Source: Stereocaulon alpinum (taxonomy: Eukaryota > Ascomycota > Lecanoromycetes > Lecanorales > Stereocaulaceae). From it: 64,000 nt of DNA. Where the stretch lies: contig JAEUBA010000016.1 in the NCBI GenBank assembly GCA_018257865.1, positions 186,001 to 250,000 of the forward strand, read 5' to 3'. Positions 46,174 through 58,090 of the stretch are shown here, one piece after another. The position numbers were made by a program, and so were the translations under genes. How positions within the stretch are numbered: position 1 is the first letter of the stretch; the number at the start of each line of letters is the position of its first letter. The notes beneath the pieces were generated by a model, which saw only the letters and a program-made list of their open reading frames with translations, had not been told where the DNA came from and did no database searches.

Positions 46174-49154
46174 GATTGGATACGTGAGGCATCGGTAGCG
46201 TGCGCTAGAAGGGATTGAGGATGTGAATAGGGCCTCGGCTGTACGTAGTTTCATTTTATGCGGCGCAAGCTTGATGTGCGGGTGGAGGGGGACTGAAAAG
46301 ATAGGCAAGGTTCTTACCGGTTTGCCTGCTCAGTGTATGTATGCATCGCACGCCTAAATAAATTACGGGAGGAGATCACCATTTCATGTTTCGCAGAGCG
46401 CGGATTCTCCAATGCGAATTCCTAAAGTCGGTTCTCGCCTATCGTGCTGACTTAGTAGGAAGAACATTACAACTTCGCGCTCTGTACCGCGTACCGTAAA
46501 CCATCCCTCTTGAGCACAGCTCAAGTCTACAATCACCCGAAACCGCCACATAAATCGCAATCATATTAACAATTCACAATTCACAAGTCCAATCCTATCC
46601 TATCCTATCAAATCATGATTTTGTAAGAGCGAGCGCATGCATTGCATTATTCCCATCTCCTATCTCGTACCCCTTTCTTAGATATAAACAGAATCCCCTC
46701 CTCGCTGATCCATACTTTACGGCATATGGCATATCGACTGTTACATCGACGACAAACATGAATCCTGAACACGCATGGAAGAGAATGAATGGACGAATGA
46801 ATGAACAATCCACATATCCACGATTAGATACAAGCATGCATGCATACATGCGTAAACAAGGTATATACACGCATGCATAATATGATGTGATATACCATGA
46901 AGTGATAAAGTATGAACAGAAACGGGTGTCCGTGGCATGTTGTGTTGAATTGATCGCGCCAAGCAAGAAGGGAAAGGATAATCCATCACATCTGCACCGA
47001 ACCGAGGCGAACCGAACCGCCGAGAAGCGATTTGGTTTGGTTGGCGGAAGAAGAGGTGAAGAGCTGGCGTCGACATTCGCGTATCTCATACTGTCGTTGC
47101 AAGAGGCGAAGACGTATTCTGTATTCAGACGTTGCAATCCCATCGATGAACCGAAACCCCATCACATGACACAACACCCATACCCTGGCGTACCTATCGC
47201 GCCGCCGACACATCAGCATACAGACTCGACTCGACTCGACTGGACCTCCTTCATTCATTCATTCCCTCATTCGTTCATCTCCCTGTTTGAATTACATGAC
47301 GCAACAGCCGTAAGCGAGGCTGCCGCTCCCCGCGGATGTCTGAGGTGCGTTGAAGAAGGAGATTATTTTTGACGTACCGCGCCCGTGGTTTTGGGGCTGT
47401 TGGGGGATGTCGGTTTGGGTGTAAGGGGTTGAGAGGGGGGTTGGGTCCATTGTGGATGATTTGTTGGTGGTGGTTGGTGGTTGTGTTGGTGGAGTAGGTG
47501 GTGGAGGTTGGGCTTCGGTGGTGTTAGAGTATGATGGTGGAGGGAGTAATGCTGACGCTGATTGATGGATGTGGATGAGTATGTGTGGAAAGGCGGCACT
47601 TGCCTGAAGACCGGAAAGGTTTTAGTTGAAGTGTGTTGAGCGAGTGTTTCGAAGAAGAAGATCTCTGTGTTCTGTGAGTGATGTGAAAAGCAGATGAAGG
47701 AGCTGAGGGTGGGAGGGGCCTCTTGTAGGCTGGGCACTGTCGACGGACAATAGGTGTCTGACGGCGACCTCGGATTTCGGGGCAGTGATCTCGACAGATG
47801 ACCTCGACAGTGAATTTCCCTCTGTTTGCCGCTTTGTTAATGGGTGGAGTAGCTTTGTGGGTGCTTAATATTGTCGGTCTAGATCGTTAGTATTGTAGTC
47901 ACAGATGTCAAAGAAAGTTCTTAATCTTGGGGCATAACAGCCGCCTATGATCCATTCTTCGTCCTTCGCCCTGCATTGATGGCGACCTTGATGATTGGCA
48001 TGGGCCGTGAACAGCCGTGTGTGAGCTCCTTCTGCTCAACATTGTGGTCCGTTTCCAGCCTAATTTCCATTCGCCTTCTCTAGCGAAGCCGTTGACGTGG
48101 TGGCGGTTAGCATGGTGGGAAGGGGTCGGTACCACGTGCAGTGGCCTTGAAGCTATCTCAGATGTCGATCAATGCACATTTTCGCCAGATCTGCATACTC
48201 TGGATCGTTACTGTGCATGGAGTGTTGCACTGTTCACTTCGCGCGCGTAAATAAAGGTGTGGCGGTTTCAACGAAGGTTCACCCCGAGGGGAGAAGCTCA
48301 ATGACTTGGGCTAATGGATTGCATGGATAAGAACACATGATAGATAACGCCTTGGCTGGAGTATTCACCTACTTGACCTCGATGGGGACTTGCGCTGTAA
48401 GAATGACCTCGAGACCCACAAAGTTGCCTCAGCCACCTAGCAATCCACTCAGATCGCCCGAGGCAATAACTCCTACGTCCGGTCTAGGAGCAGATTGATT
48501 GTGATGTCCGAGACCTTCCTCTAGTGACCCGATTGAACCTATCAACATTAGGTAAAACTCTCAGGGATATACAAAAGAGCGGCTCCACTGAAGTCAACGA
48601 TTGCCGCATTCGGCGCTAGTGCGGTTCCTCACGAAAGCGAGTTATTGTTGTACCGTAATATTGTTCTCAACGACGACACAATGAACAATGCTAAGTCTTG
48701 TTTGTTCCTGCATTGTAAGATTATTTGTGTTACGAACGTTGGTTGCTGTCTAGTCGCATAGGTGTTGGTCCTCCGTGATAGAAGTAGGCCTTCTAGGTCG
48801 TGGCAAGAGAGCGGGTGGATCAAGCGGCGCAGAGAAAAGACATTGGGGGTCACACGCCATGAACTGTGCACACTTCAACTTGTAGGTCGCCTTCGACAAA
48901 CTTTCAGAGGTTAGAGGCGTTCCCAACAACACAAGCCTGGTACATGAATACTTAACAGGCTGCGATCGTAAGGCCTGCATGCCACAGACTAAAAGTATTA
49001 AGATGTGTTACCGTGACAGTTGAGGAGTTGTAAAGGATGGTAGGCAAAAATCAACCGCCTCTTGATCTATATCAAGCTGGGGATGGCTTAGAGGCTAGGG
49101 TTGCATCCATCAAATCAGTGAATCGAAACCTCGAGAGCATTACACTGACCTCGA
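46174..49154. other. 3-kb stretch without a supported gene
   Basis: Open frames on both strands (for example minus 47143-46613 and plus 46887-47372) overlap each other and show no motif. Short microsatellite-like tracts occur: TCCTA repeats near 46,595, GAATGAATG-type near 46,785, CGACT and CATT repeats at about 47,225-47,275. A strongly G/T-rich strand runs through 47,380-47,580. A non-coding transcript or a diverged gene is possible. Confidence 0.4.
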
Positions 49155-52100
49155 CTAGGTATACACCTCCTCAGTGAAAGCGTTCAAACTCAGCCCCTCT
49201 TTTGCAATGTCCTCCTTGATCAAGAATAGTAAGGGCATCTCTACCAAGGTGCCTTTGATCGTACTTAGTATCTCCTTCACCTCCTTCGTGCCTTGACTCC
49301 CAGGGGAAAAGTTCTCCGCCACGACATGACCCCACATGTACTTGGGAGGCTTCTTCCTCCCCCCCTTGCCATCAGCCTCTTCATCCGCTCCGCTAAAGAA
49401 CACTTCATAGAATGTATTGTAATCTTTCCATGTTTTGACGTCATCATGAGGTACTGGGTGGAAAATCTTGCCGAAAGCATCGGTATTTGTACGGGCACGG
49501 GTATTCCAGAAGTTGAGGAAGTTCTCAGAAATCGGGTCTATTACCGCATCGTCTTCGCGAGAGCCGTAGTCATAGGCGCTAGGGACACCGATAGGCTCAG
49601 AGTTCCCATCCGGTTGTTCCATGTTCTGGGCCTTTAGGAGGCCCAAGTGTTTGCGGAAGAGTTGCCGTCTTAGCGTGGCAGCAAATCTGGCAGCTCGATA
49701 TGGTTGGCCATCCATGTAAGAGTCTATGGAAGTTGGATCTTCAACGATAATGGCAATTTCTGAGTCGTGGTCTCCAAGCTGGGAGCGGTCATTAAGATTG
49801 GCCGAGCCGATAATAGCAACTCGATCGTCGGCAATGCAGACCTACAGCTGATTAGTACAGAGAACCTTGAATGTGTTGGCCGCTTACTTTAGAATGTATG
49901 TAGAGCTCCTCAGAGACAAAAGCCTGGATTTCAGGGTAATCCCCAGCCTCCCAAGGCACTTCCCGTATGTCTTTGCCACCAAGCATGTAGCATTCGCTTA
50001 CGCTGTCCCAACGTCCAGTGTAAAGACCTTGTTGCCTGTCCATCTGTGTAGTCGCTTGTTGATATTGCTGGTACTTGGGTCGGTTCATATCTCGGCTACC
50101 GGCCTCTTCCGCGGGTAGCTCTACTGCTTCATCATGTTGCTGTCGGGCTTCTTCATAATCAATGCCGCTCTTCTGCTCAGCCTCTTTCATCGATCCGCTA
50201 ACATTGATACGGTCTAAAAGATTTTAGAGTCAGCGCGGATTTTGGAAAGGGAGTTGCGAAATAGAGAAAGTCGTGATGTGTTCCCAAAATTTGCCGAACA
50301 AAGAACGGGTTGAGTCTAACATATAGGGCTTACCGTAATTCCTCAGGTTGTAGAAACGGATGTACTCGGTCGGATCGAACCCCTCCTTAGCAATCATTTC
50401 CATAATGCTGTGTCCGCCGCGATTGATGGAATTGTATTGAAACTCCATAATGGCGCGAGTACCAAGACTTGCATCATCCTTAAGGTCTCCAGCGAAACCG
50501 GGAACAGCTGGGATAATGACAATGACCTTGAACTTTTGACCAGATCTTGCAGCTCGAAGTATGCGTTCGACAATCGCTGCACCAATCTTGTTCTTGATTG
50601 GTCTCTGGGCGTCGGACGTTGCCGTGATAAAAAACTGATTTTCAATGTATACGAAGTGCTGACTGTTTTGAATGACGCTGATATAGGCATTCGCAATTGA
50701 GTGCTCTGTTGGTACTCCATGGCTCCATTTTGTGCAGCTTCTTGCGATCTGACAGGATATCCCGGCATTCTGGGATTGTCCTTGCACGTTACCGTAATGC
50801 TCGTTGCCGCTCAAGTATTGCTTCCCTTCCTGGAAACGCCCGTACAACTTCGCTGCAGTGCCTCGAGCTTCTTCTTCCAGATGCTCGCGCCGGTGATGGC
50901 CGCCACTAGGCTGGCCCATACGGCGCACACCGCCTTGCTCTTCGGGCCCCTCATCAAGGCCACGGTCAGACACTGGAGGAGGTGGAAAATACGGAGCTTG
51001 TGATGATCCTTGAGGCCTTGGTGGAGGGGGGGGGTCTCCTCCGGCGCCCTGACTAGAGCCGGCCTCTTGAGAGCCTATTGGATGGTAGTCGTGATGGACT
51101 TGGTTGTCTGGTCCTGGTGCAATGGAAGCTTCATAGCGAGTTGCTCCTGCCATATTTTGGGCGAATGCGAGCCGGTTGTACCTTACGTCTTTCCTGACGT
51201 CGTATTTCTCGTTATAGATGAAGTTCCATCGGTCAGTGAAGTGAGAACGAAGGTCTTCCACAACAGGCCCGCTCAGGCTGACAGAGATGTCAGACCAGCC
51301 CATTCTTGAGCTATCTTTCCGGTTAAGCTTATTGTTCTCATAATTCGAAACGTCCTGAAAGTCCATGATCCTAGCAATTGTAAGCCAGGGTTTTTGTAGA
51401 TAAGGACATTAGTCATGAGCTTACCGAGCGTTGTTGTAGTCCTGGCCGGGGAAAACGATCTCGTCAAGGCTGGCAGGGTGGGCATCAGCGAGTGGATGCT
51501 GATTAGTATCCCAGCGTCCATAACACAAGTCTAGGCCTCCCATGAAGGCAATCTTTCCATCGACAAGGCATAATTTTTCATGATGCGCCCAATACAAGAC
51601 TACATCCTCATTCATGCCATAGATAGCTTTCAGGCCGTCTGCTGGCAAAGTAGACAACGTTTTGGCATTGAGTGAAAGATGCTGTAAAGAAGAGAAAAAA
51701 GAAGACTGGAGAGTCTGAGCGTCTGGAAGGTGATCCGGATGTCTGAAGACTGCAATGTTCGGGTGGAGATTCTCTAAAGCGTGTTTTGTATGGTACGAAC
51801 AGACTGTCAAGGGCGGGAGAATCAGCGGGTTCGTCCTCTCGGCGTGTTCAAGGGACAGAAAGGTAGCCGCAAGACCCAAGCCAGTGAGGGTTTTGGTCAC
51901 AGCATCGGTACTGCTTGGGAGGAGAGAGTGTAGATAGTCTGGTAAGGTGGGAGAAAGATACTTACGAGTGAGTGTCTGAGTGACTTCCTTGTAGACAATG
52001 ACGTTCACCTTGACACCACGTTGAGCGGCTGCTTGGAGCATGCGGTCCAGTCTGTACTGCTCGTTCCTCGATGGGGGCCTCCGTAGATAGAGCTCAGGTG

Positions 52101-52657
52101 ACAGCCACCCTAGGAGTTGATTAGTCTCGCTGTATGCCATTAGGCTTGAGCGCCTTACAGTCCAAGATCCAAATAGAATCAGTGGCTTGCTCCAAGGCTC
52201 GAGAAACTGCCCACATGTAGCTACAGCCGTCGACGTACCATTTGGCATCGTTTCCAGTTCTCTGTGCTGCGAAGCTGCCGTATCGATGTTGGTCCATGTT
52301 GTGAGTGCCACTGTCAGATTGAGCCCCTACATGGGTGTGGCTGTGCTTATTGGGCGCAGCACCGATATTAGCATCCAGCTTGGTGCCGATCTCCTGAACT
52401 ACGTCCTTCACCTTATGAAACAAGGATCCTAAGCCACTAGAAGAGGGAGGTTTGGACTGGCTACTTCCATCGAATTGCACCGGCTGAGGTTTGCCACGCA
52501 GCATTCGATAAGTATCTCCAATGATGCCGCGTTCTCCTTCTGCCCCTTCAGGTAAGTTTTCACTTTCATCAGGGGCTCTTGCTGCTTGTCCATGGTCGTC
52601 TCCATACGCCAAAGGATCATCTCTCCCGCCAGACTGCTGACCTGCGCCAGGATCCAT
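49155..52657 (-). CDS. Phospholipase D (HKD family), 5 exons
   Basis: Exons on the minus strand, 52657-52159, 52109-51425, 51370-50334, 50213-49888 and 49841-49155, have introns of 49, 54, 120 and 46 nt and give about 1077 residues. All junctions keep frame and restore motifs. The enzyme hydrolyses phosphatidylcholine to phosphatidate and choline. The two catalytic half-sites are HEKLCLVDGKIAFMGG (His ~343) and HSKVCIADDRVAIIGS (His ~847), the latter split from its VCIAD by the fourth intron. Between them lie YIENQFFI and a long Pro/Gly-rich acidic insertion. There is no PX or PH domain before the first half-site, unlike yeast Spo14, so this belongs to the fungal PLD type lacking them. The C-terminal ~130 residues match the usual tail of fungal PLDs (NFWNTRARTNTDAF, PKYMWGHV). 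Divergent from cyanase. Confidence 0.92.
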
Positions 52658-53080
52658 GTTGTCGGACGGACAAGGAGGAGCTTCTCAGGGCACTTGGATG
52701 GGTTTAAGTAACGTTGTAAAGGATGGGAGTTGCAGTCCAGCTGTTTTACGAAGAGTGCAGGATGATGGGCGTTCGAATGCAGGGAACTATAGAGTATTTA
52801 TCTTAGGTTACGCGAACGAGGATTTCCGGGACCCGAGATGCAGGTCGGATTATTGAGGAGTGTTCAGCTGAGCTCGTGCATCGAGGCGCTCATACCAGAA
52901 GCGTATTGGATGCAGCTGCCAGCCTTTAAAAGTCTTGTGCGCTCCTGCCTGTTCAGCTGGAATGCTGACAGTTGGTTGACCTATCAACGCTTGGCATGCT
53001 CAAGCCACCAAAACGGCGACGGCAACCTGGCGCACTTCTTCTCGTATTTCAAGATTATAGTCTACTGGCGGGGTTCTTGA

Positions 53081-53110
53081 CATCAATTGACATCAATTGA
53101 CATCAATTGA
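53081..53110. repeat. Three exact 10-bp direct repeats CATCAATTGA
   Basis: The 10-mer occurs three times head to tail; each unit contains the palindrome TCAATTGA. It could be a protein-binding array or a slippage product. Confidence 0.85.
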
Positions 53111-53222
53111 GACGTTGTTGATGCTGTCGTCGTTGATACCATACGGTACCTTGGCGGGGACGCGGAAATGGCGGGTCTCGAACGTGCCCTGACGATTTAT
53201 CTTCAAGCCCGAACCAAATACG

Positions 53223-53241
53223 GTAAGTTAATTTAACTTAC
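53223..53241. promoter_or_regulatory. 19-bp perfect inverted repeat upstream of cyanase
   Basis: GTAAGTTAA-T-TTAACTTAC, arms of 9 bp with a single central base, lies 75 bp before the first cyanase ATG. This fits a dimeric transcription-factor site, but the factor is unknown. Confidence 0.45.
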
Positions 53242-53316
53242 TACCCCTCTGCCCGATGATGTCTTCTCCGCCTTCGCCCGTCCTTTATTTGACGGAATCT
53301 GCCCACTTCATAAGCA

Positions 53317-54013
53317 ATGGCTTCCCTCCTCTCAAGACAATTACCTCGAGCACTTTCCAGAACCGTACCAATTCGATCCCAACGTCTACTACCGCTGAGC
53401 ACCGTCAGAATGGCTACCACCAGGATCGCAACTATTGATGCAAGCATTGACCCCCACTGCCCTAGAAGAAAGTCTAAGGCTGACTCCTGCTGCAGAGCAC
53501 CCTCCGTGACCGCCTCCCCATGCAGGCTCACACCCTCTTCGAAGCCAAAGCAGCTAAGAATATGACCTTCGAGGACATCGCCAAGCAGCTTGGTCGTAAC
53601 GAAGTCGCTGTTGCAGCCATCTTCTACGGACAAGCACAGACTACGCCAGAGGATGTGGAGAAGCTTTCCTCCATCTTGGGTATTGACCATGCAAGACTAC
53701 ATAAGGAATTGGCTGGATACCCTTTCCGAGGGCAAGTTATGGATATGCCGCCAAGGGAACCCTTGATCTATCGCTTGTACGAGATCGTGCAGAACTTCGG
53801 TTATGCATACAAGGCTGTCTTGAACGAGAAGTTCGGAGATGGGATTATGAGTGCTATAGCATTCTCGACAACGGTGGAGAAGGAGACAGACAAGGATGGG
53901 AACAACTGGGCAATCATTACCCTGCGCGGCAAATGGTATAGTCACCTAAATCATATATGTGGAAGTTGTAGATTACTGATGCAAAGTCTAGGCTCCCATT
54001 CTCAAGATTCTAA
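53317..54013 (+). CDS. cyn1: Cyanate hydratase (cyanase)
   Basis: Three exons, 53317-53439, 53496-53935 and 53992-54013, give 194 residues. From the internal ATG at 53410 it would be 163, the usual cyanase length. The enzyme converts cyanate and bicarbonate to ammonia and CO2. The first intron (56 nt) begins GCAAGC and ends GCAG, with a CTGAC branch site, so it is a GC-AG intron; it joins IATID to STLRDRLP in frame. The second (56 nt, GTATAG...CTGATG...TAG) supplies the final LPFSRF. The N-terminal helix-turn-helix (FEDIAKQLGRNEVAVAA) and catalytic YRLYE (Arg, Glu) and GIMSAI (Ser) are present. The extra N-terminal ~31 residues are Arg/Ser/Leu-rich without acidic residues, like a mitochondrial presequence. 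Either start may be used. Confidence 0.92.
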
Positions 54014-54522
54014 ATGTATAATCCAATTGCAATATGATTGTATCTGTTATGGAGACAATGAAGAAAGGACCTGAAGAGGTTTCAATCATCGTTTGAACAG
54101 TTTCAATTTCCTTAACACGGCTCCTCTGCTGCACCGTGGTTCTACCAGAAGAAGCAAGTTTAGGTGAACAATATCCTAGGAGTTTCCTATGTAGTAGAAT
54201 GTCGTATGTGCAGCTTCATCCCGGCGCAATGCCAAGCCTCGCCGTTGAAATATCACAAAAAAACCCTTCCATATTCACTTCCTCGCCTATACCGCGTTCA
54301 GTCAACAATCAACACGTCGTGGACCTGCCCGCCCTACAGCTTTCCCACCTTCGTGTACTGTCGAGTATCATTCTGTCCCTTCCAATTGCTGCCGATGGGT
54401 TTATGATATTGTTGTGTTGTAAAATGTTCTGATCTGTAAGGTTGCTATCCGTTCTTTGAGACCTGTGTCTAAGTAATCATAATCGCAGAGAAACGTAGAA
54501 CAAGCCGATCAGCTGAGTGCAA

Positions 54523-55053
54523 ATGGGCCAAACCCAATCCAAACGCGCCTCCAACATATCCTCCAAATCCCTCCTCGCCTCGCCAAAGACTATCAACAGC
54601 TACAGCAGTCCGCCTACAAGCCCAACGTCACCGACCAACCCATTCGATTCCCCATTCGATGCGGACATAACACCACCAGCACCCGCACGTACGCTTAACC
54701 GCCTTTCCGACATCATCGATCCTCGGGACCTTCTCCAAGATGACGTCTATCATATGACACCCATACGACAACGTTCTTCCTCGGAACCTTTCACGCCCAG
54801 AAGAATGAGGAACATTGTCCATTCACCTTCCGGCAACGAATTGGGAGCGGAGGAGTTTATCAGCCATCCGGACCGTCCGCTAGCTATGTGGGAGAGACAA
54901 GAAAGGGTGCTCCAGGCGACAAGGGAAGGTATGGAGAGGTTTGAGATGGAGAGCCGATTGGATAATCGGAGCAGGATGGCATCGAGAATGAGTCAACGAT
55001 CGGAGCGAGGGAGGAAGCGGATAAGTCGATGGTGCTGCTGGTGCAGCTGTTAG
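54523..55053 (+). CDS. Small protein with N-myristoylation signal and Cys-rich C-terminus
   Basis: A single exon of 176 residues. The start is ATG 54523, because the next residues MGQTQSKR fit the N-myristoyltransferase consensus (Gly2, Ser6, Lys7). The middle is Ser/Pro/Thr-rich with a conserved-looking LNRLSDIIDPRDLL. A predicted helix (WERQERVLQATREGMERFEM) precedes a basic stretch, and the protein ends ISRWCCWCSC, a cluster of Cys that could be palmitoylated. I infer a peripheral membrane protein; no enzymatic domain is visible. The 55.0-55.6 kb stretch after it has no gene. Confidence 0.7.
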   Translation: MGQTQSKRASNISSKSLLASPKTINSYSSPPTSPTSPTNPFDSPFDADITPPAPARTLNRLSDIIDPRDLLQDDVYHMTPIRQRSSSEPFTPRRMRNIVHSPSGNELGAEEFISHPDRPLAMWERQERVLQATREGMERFEMESRLDNRSRMASRMSQRSERGRKRISRWCCWCSC

Positions 55054-55615
55054 AGAATTTCGTTGCTCACGTGCTTCAACTGTATTTAGCAAGGATCGGG
55101 CGTTGAGAAGATGGGGTGCAGGAGTGAAGTGAATTACGGTACTCCCGGTAGGACCATGGTCCAGGCTTTAGATCATACATCGTCGTTCATAGCCTTGCAA
55201 ACCATGGCTTTCGATCACTGAGTTGGAATTCTACCTCGAATCTCTCAAAGCAATTTAGAGTCTGTCCGAGCGTATGTCACTCGCAGCACCGCCGCACTCC
55301 GTCATCCTTCCAAGTGAAGGATGTTCTTCTGGCCCGTCACGATTTCCCCCATTGAAGAAACGTCACTTACACAATCTTGCATACTTGAAAGTACTTTAGC
55401 AATTGAATCCACAACTTCAGCTTCTTAGCTGATGAACATCATACCAAAATAGGAGCAATCCCTCCAATTGCCACTACTGTGAGGAAGCTGCTCTGCTCTT
55501 GCTTCAAAGCGTGGCTACCTTACCTCAATATTTTCGAATCATTGATCTGAACCCGCCAATTTCTCCTCAGCCACCACCAACTAGCATACAACCAGAACAA
55601 TTGCTACCGCCCACA
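55054..55615. other. Intergenic region before the zinc-finger gene
   Basis: No gene seen. The frame of the zinc-finger protein is open back to 55499, but the first ATG in it is at 55616. Confidence 0.4.
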
Positions 55616-57785
55616 ATGTCGTTCTTCGGCCAGCAACACGACCCTACTCGACGGGAGGATCTTGACCCTCGAGTCAATGCTTGGAGAGACAATAAGCCCA
55701 ATATCGCAAGCTCGCCCGGCTACGTACAGACGGCCCAAAATGCTCAGAAATCAGCCTCAGGTTCAAGCATACAGGGTGGCAAGATCATCATGCCTATCCA
55801 TGTCAAAGCACGAGACAACCTCCCATCCAATGTTCGTGGCTTGCATGGCACAAATAAGTCGGGCCCATCTTCAGTGGATACGGGGTACCACTCGGTCACT
55901 AATCAATCAGCATGGTCTGGTACCCCACCAGCCAGTGTTCGTGGTCAACATGCAAATGTCCCAGCTTTTGCAGGCTCTGCCAGTCGTATGTCAGGGCCAG
56001 CCTTCATGTCAGGCGTCCGTGGTGGGTCAGCTAGTAATGCTACAGGCCAAGCTTCCTCGTCCAAAGCTCCTCCTGCAGGACGTAGCAACGTCCCTAAAGC
56101 TTCCATGCCATCCACTGGAGCCACCGGTCAGCCCTCTTCTTCCAAACCACATGAGAGCATACCACCACACCTCCGTCCGTCGCCAAGTGCCAGTTTGGCA
56201 TCAACCTCCAAGCCTACAAAGGATGACAGCAAGTCTTCTCGTAAGATGAACGCCGGCATCGTTCCTAAGTCAGCCAAGAACGACAGCAACTTCCCATGTA
56301 CCTATAAGGATTGTACCCGTGGCTTCGCCAAGGAGAAAGACCTGAAGGATCACAAAGACGAAGAACATGAATGGTGCCGTCTCTGCAAGATGGACTTTGT
56401 AGATTTTGACGACCTGCTCGAGCACAAAATCTATAGCGAGAGGCACATTTGCTGCGCCGTTTGTGGAGAAGACTTCAGAAGTGAAGGTGGTCGTGACAAA
56501 CACCAACGCCAGGTAAGTCAAACTTCACGGTACCAGATTCGATCGAGTATGCTGACGGTCCTAGATGCATGCCACCGAACAGAATATCAAGTGTCCAGGA
56601 TGCGGATACATTTTCGAGAAAGGAGCTAGCTTAATCGCTCACATATATGCAAACCAGTGCAACAACCGTGGTGGCGGGCTCTCCAATAGTGTCAACGAAT
56701 TAAAGATACGAGAAACCCGAGCTGCCGCTGCTCTACATATGAACCAACTGCTCAACCGTCCGAGCGAGACTGGTGCCCTCATTGCCGCCATGCAGCCATC
56801 GGAGACTGGAGACTTTCAATCCGTCGATGGCTCTGTTGGGGGTGTAGCATTAACACCCAGTTTCTTGGACGCCGACATACCCAACAGCGAGAATATCGAA
56901 GCGGCATCAACCATGGCGGGGACTTTGAACGTGGGAGATGATGGCCAGAATACTGTCAAAGATAGAGGGTCAGTAGGCCCAAACATGGCGGACACTGCCG
57001 ACTGGCCCACCGTTGAGGACAGTAAGGCAAAAGGCAAGAAGAATCAAGGATCTGTCATTCAAGGCTTGGGAGCGCTGACAGTGCGTGATTTCAATGGATC
57101 TGGTCCGAAGAGTCCTGGCTTGTCAGAAGCACTCATTCCAGGAATCAAACCCATACCAGCGATTGGCGAATGGATGGCTCCCACAATGCCAGACTTTCGT
57201 AGAAACATCGTCCCTTCGGAATCTGGCTCTCAACATATAATTCGCACGGACTGGGACGCTATGAAATTCGAACGTCATGGGTTGGATGGCCATTATCATT
57301 GTCCCTTTACCGGATGCAAGTACGTGTTCAGGAGGCTGCACCAAGCCCATTTTCGAGTCTTGAGGTAGCTAACTACGTGTAGGGCCAATTACCTCGAACT
57401 CAACGACCTATTGTATCACTTGACATCTGGCTATCACCAGGGTACTGACCATCGTTGCCTCAAATGTCTCAAGGTATTCAAATCCGCGCAAGCGCTCATA
57501 GCACATATGGAATCGAATAGCGAGCGTTGCAGAATCAAGGACACCTATGGCTTCGGTAACGTGCTTCACGTGGTTTCCGGTGGGTTTCTGGGTGTCAAGG
57601 GACGTCATAAGGATGGCACCATTAAGATCGAGGCCCCTGATGTTCCGGATGAGGAGCGTTATAAACTTAACACTGAGAATGACTTTGATGATGAGGAAGA
57701 GCCGCAAATGCTTGAGGGGATGAAGCCTCGTATGCTTCTGCCTCATGAGCGAAAGCAGCCCACAGCGGACGAAATGCTTAGTTGA
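55616..57785 (+). CDS. Multi-C2H2 zinc-finger protein
   Basis: Three exons, 55616-56512, 56565-57319 and 57383-57785, with introns of 52 and 63 nt, give 684 residues. The N-terminal ~200 residues are Ser/Gly/Pro-rich and disordered. From ~residue 225 there are C2H2-type units: CTYKDCTRGFAKEKDLKDH, CRLCKMDFVDFDDLLEH, CAVCGEDFRSEGGRDKHQ, then CPGCGYIFEKGASLIAH in exon 2. After a linker, CPFTGCKANYLELNDLLYH and CLKCLKVFKSAQALIAH follow. The intron at 57320 splits one finger, and without it the protein would end early. Such proteins bind nucleic acid; whether this is a transcription factor or an RNA-associated protein cannot be told. The acidic C-terminus (NDFDDEEEP) could be regulatory. Confidence 0.85.
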
Positions 57786-58090
57786 AGGTCCGAACTACGG
57801 ATGCAATCGATGGCGAGTACCGAAAGAGGCGTCGACATGTCGTGAATGCTACCCATTCAATATCATGTTCCAATATTCTACAACCTGGCTTTTGACCTGT
57901 CAGCACGGTTTCGAACCCCAAAATCATGACATGTCAGGGGAGGTAGCCAGCATGATCTTCCATTTGTTTCATCTCAATAGACTAGGCAGGAGCAAATAAA
58001 AGAATTCGATACATACTTATATCGTCTGCATCCAGCGTGCCCGCTCTAACGTATCAAACGCCAGTCAACCATCATCAACCACTGCCTCAA
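57786..58090. other. Convergent intergenic region
   Basis: Separates the zinc-finger gene (+) and the small membrane protein (-). No feature is seen apart from the start of a very C-rich tract at about 58,080. Confidence 0.4.

Larger units (their letters stand above)
52658..53316. promoter_or_regulatory. Shared upstream region of divergent PLD and cyanase genes
   Basis: 659 bp between the two start codons. Contains three tandem CATCAATTGA units (53081-53110) and a 19-bp perfect palindrome (53223-53241). Confidence 0.55.

Noticed and set aside
46613..47143. 176-codon minus-strand open frame
   Set aside because: Composition follows microsatellite and UTR-like sequence; it overlaps an equally long frame on the other strand and has no motif.
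53241..53690. 149-codon minus-strand frame
   Set aside because: Antisense of cyanase exons.
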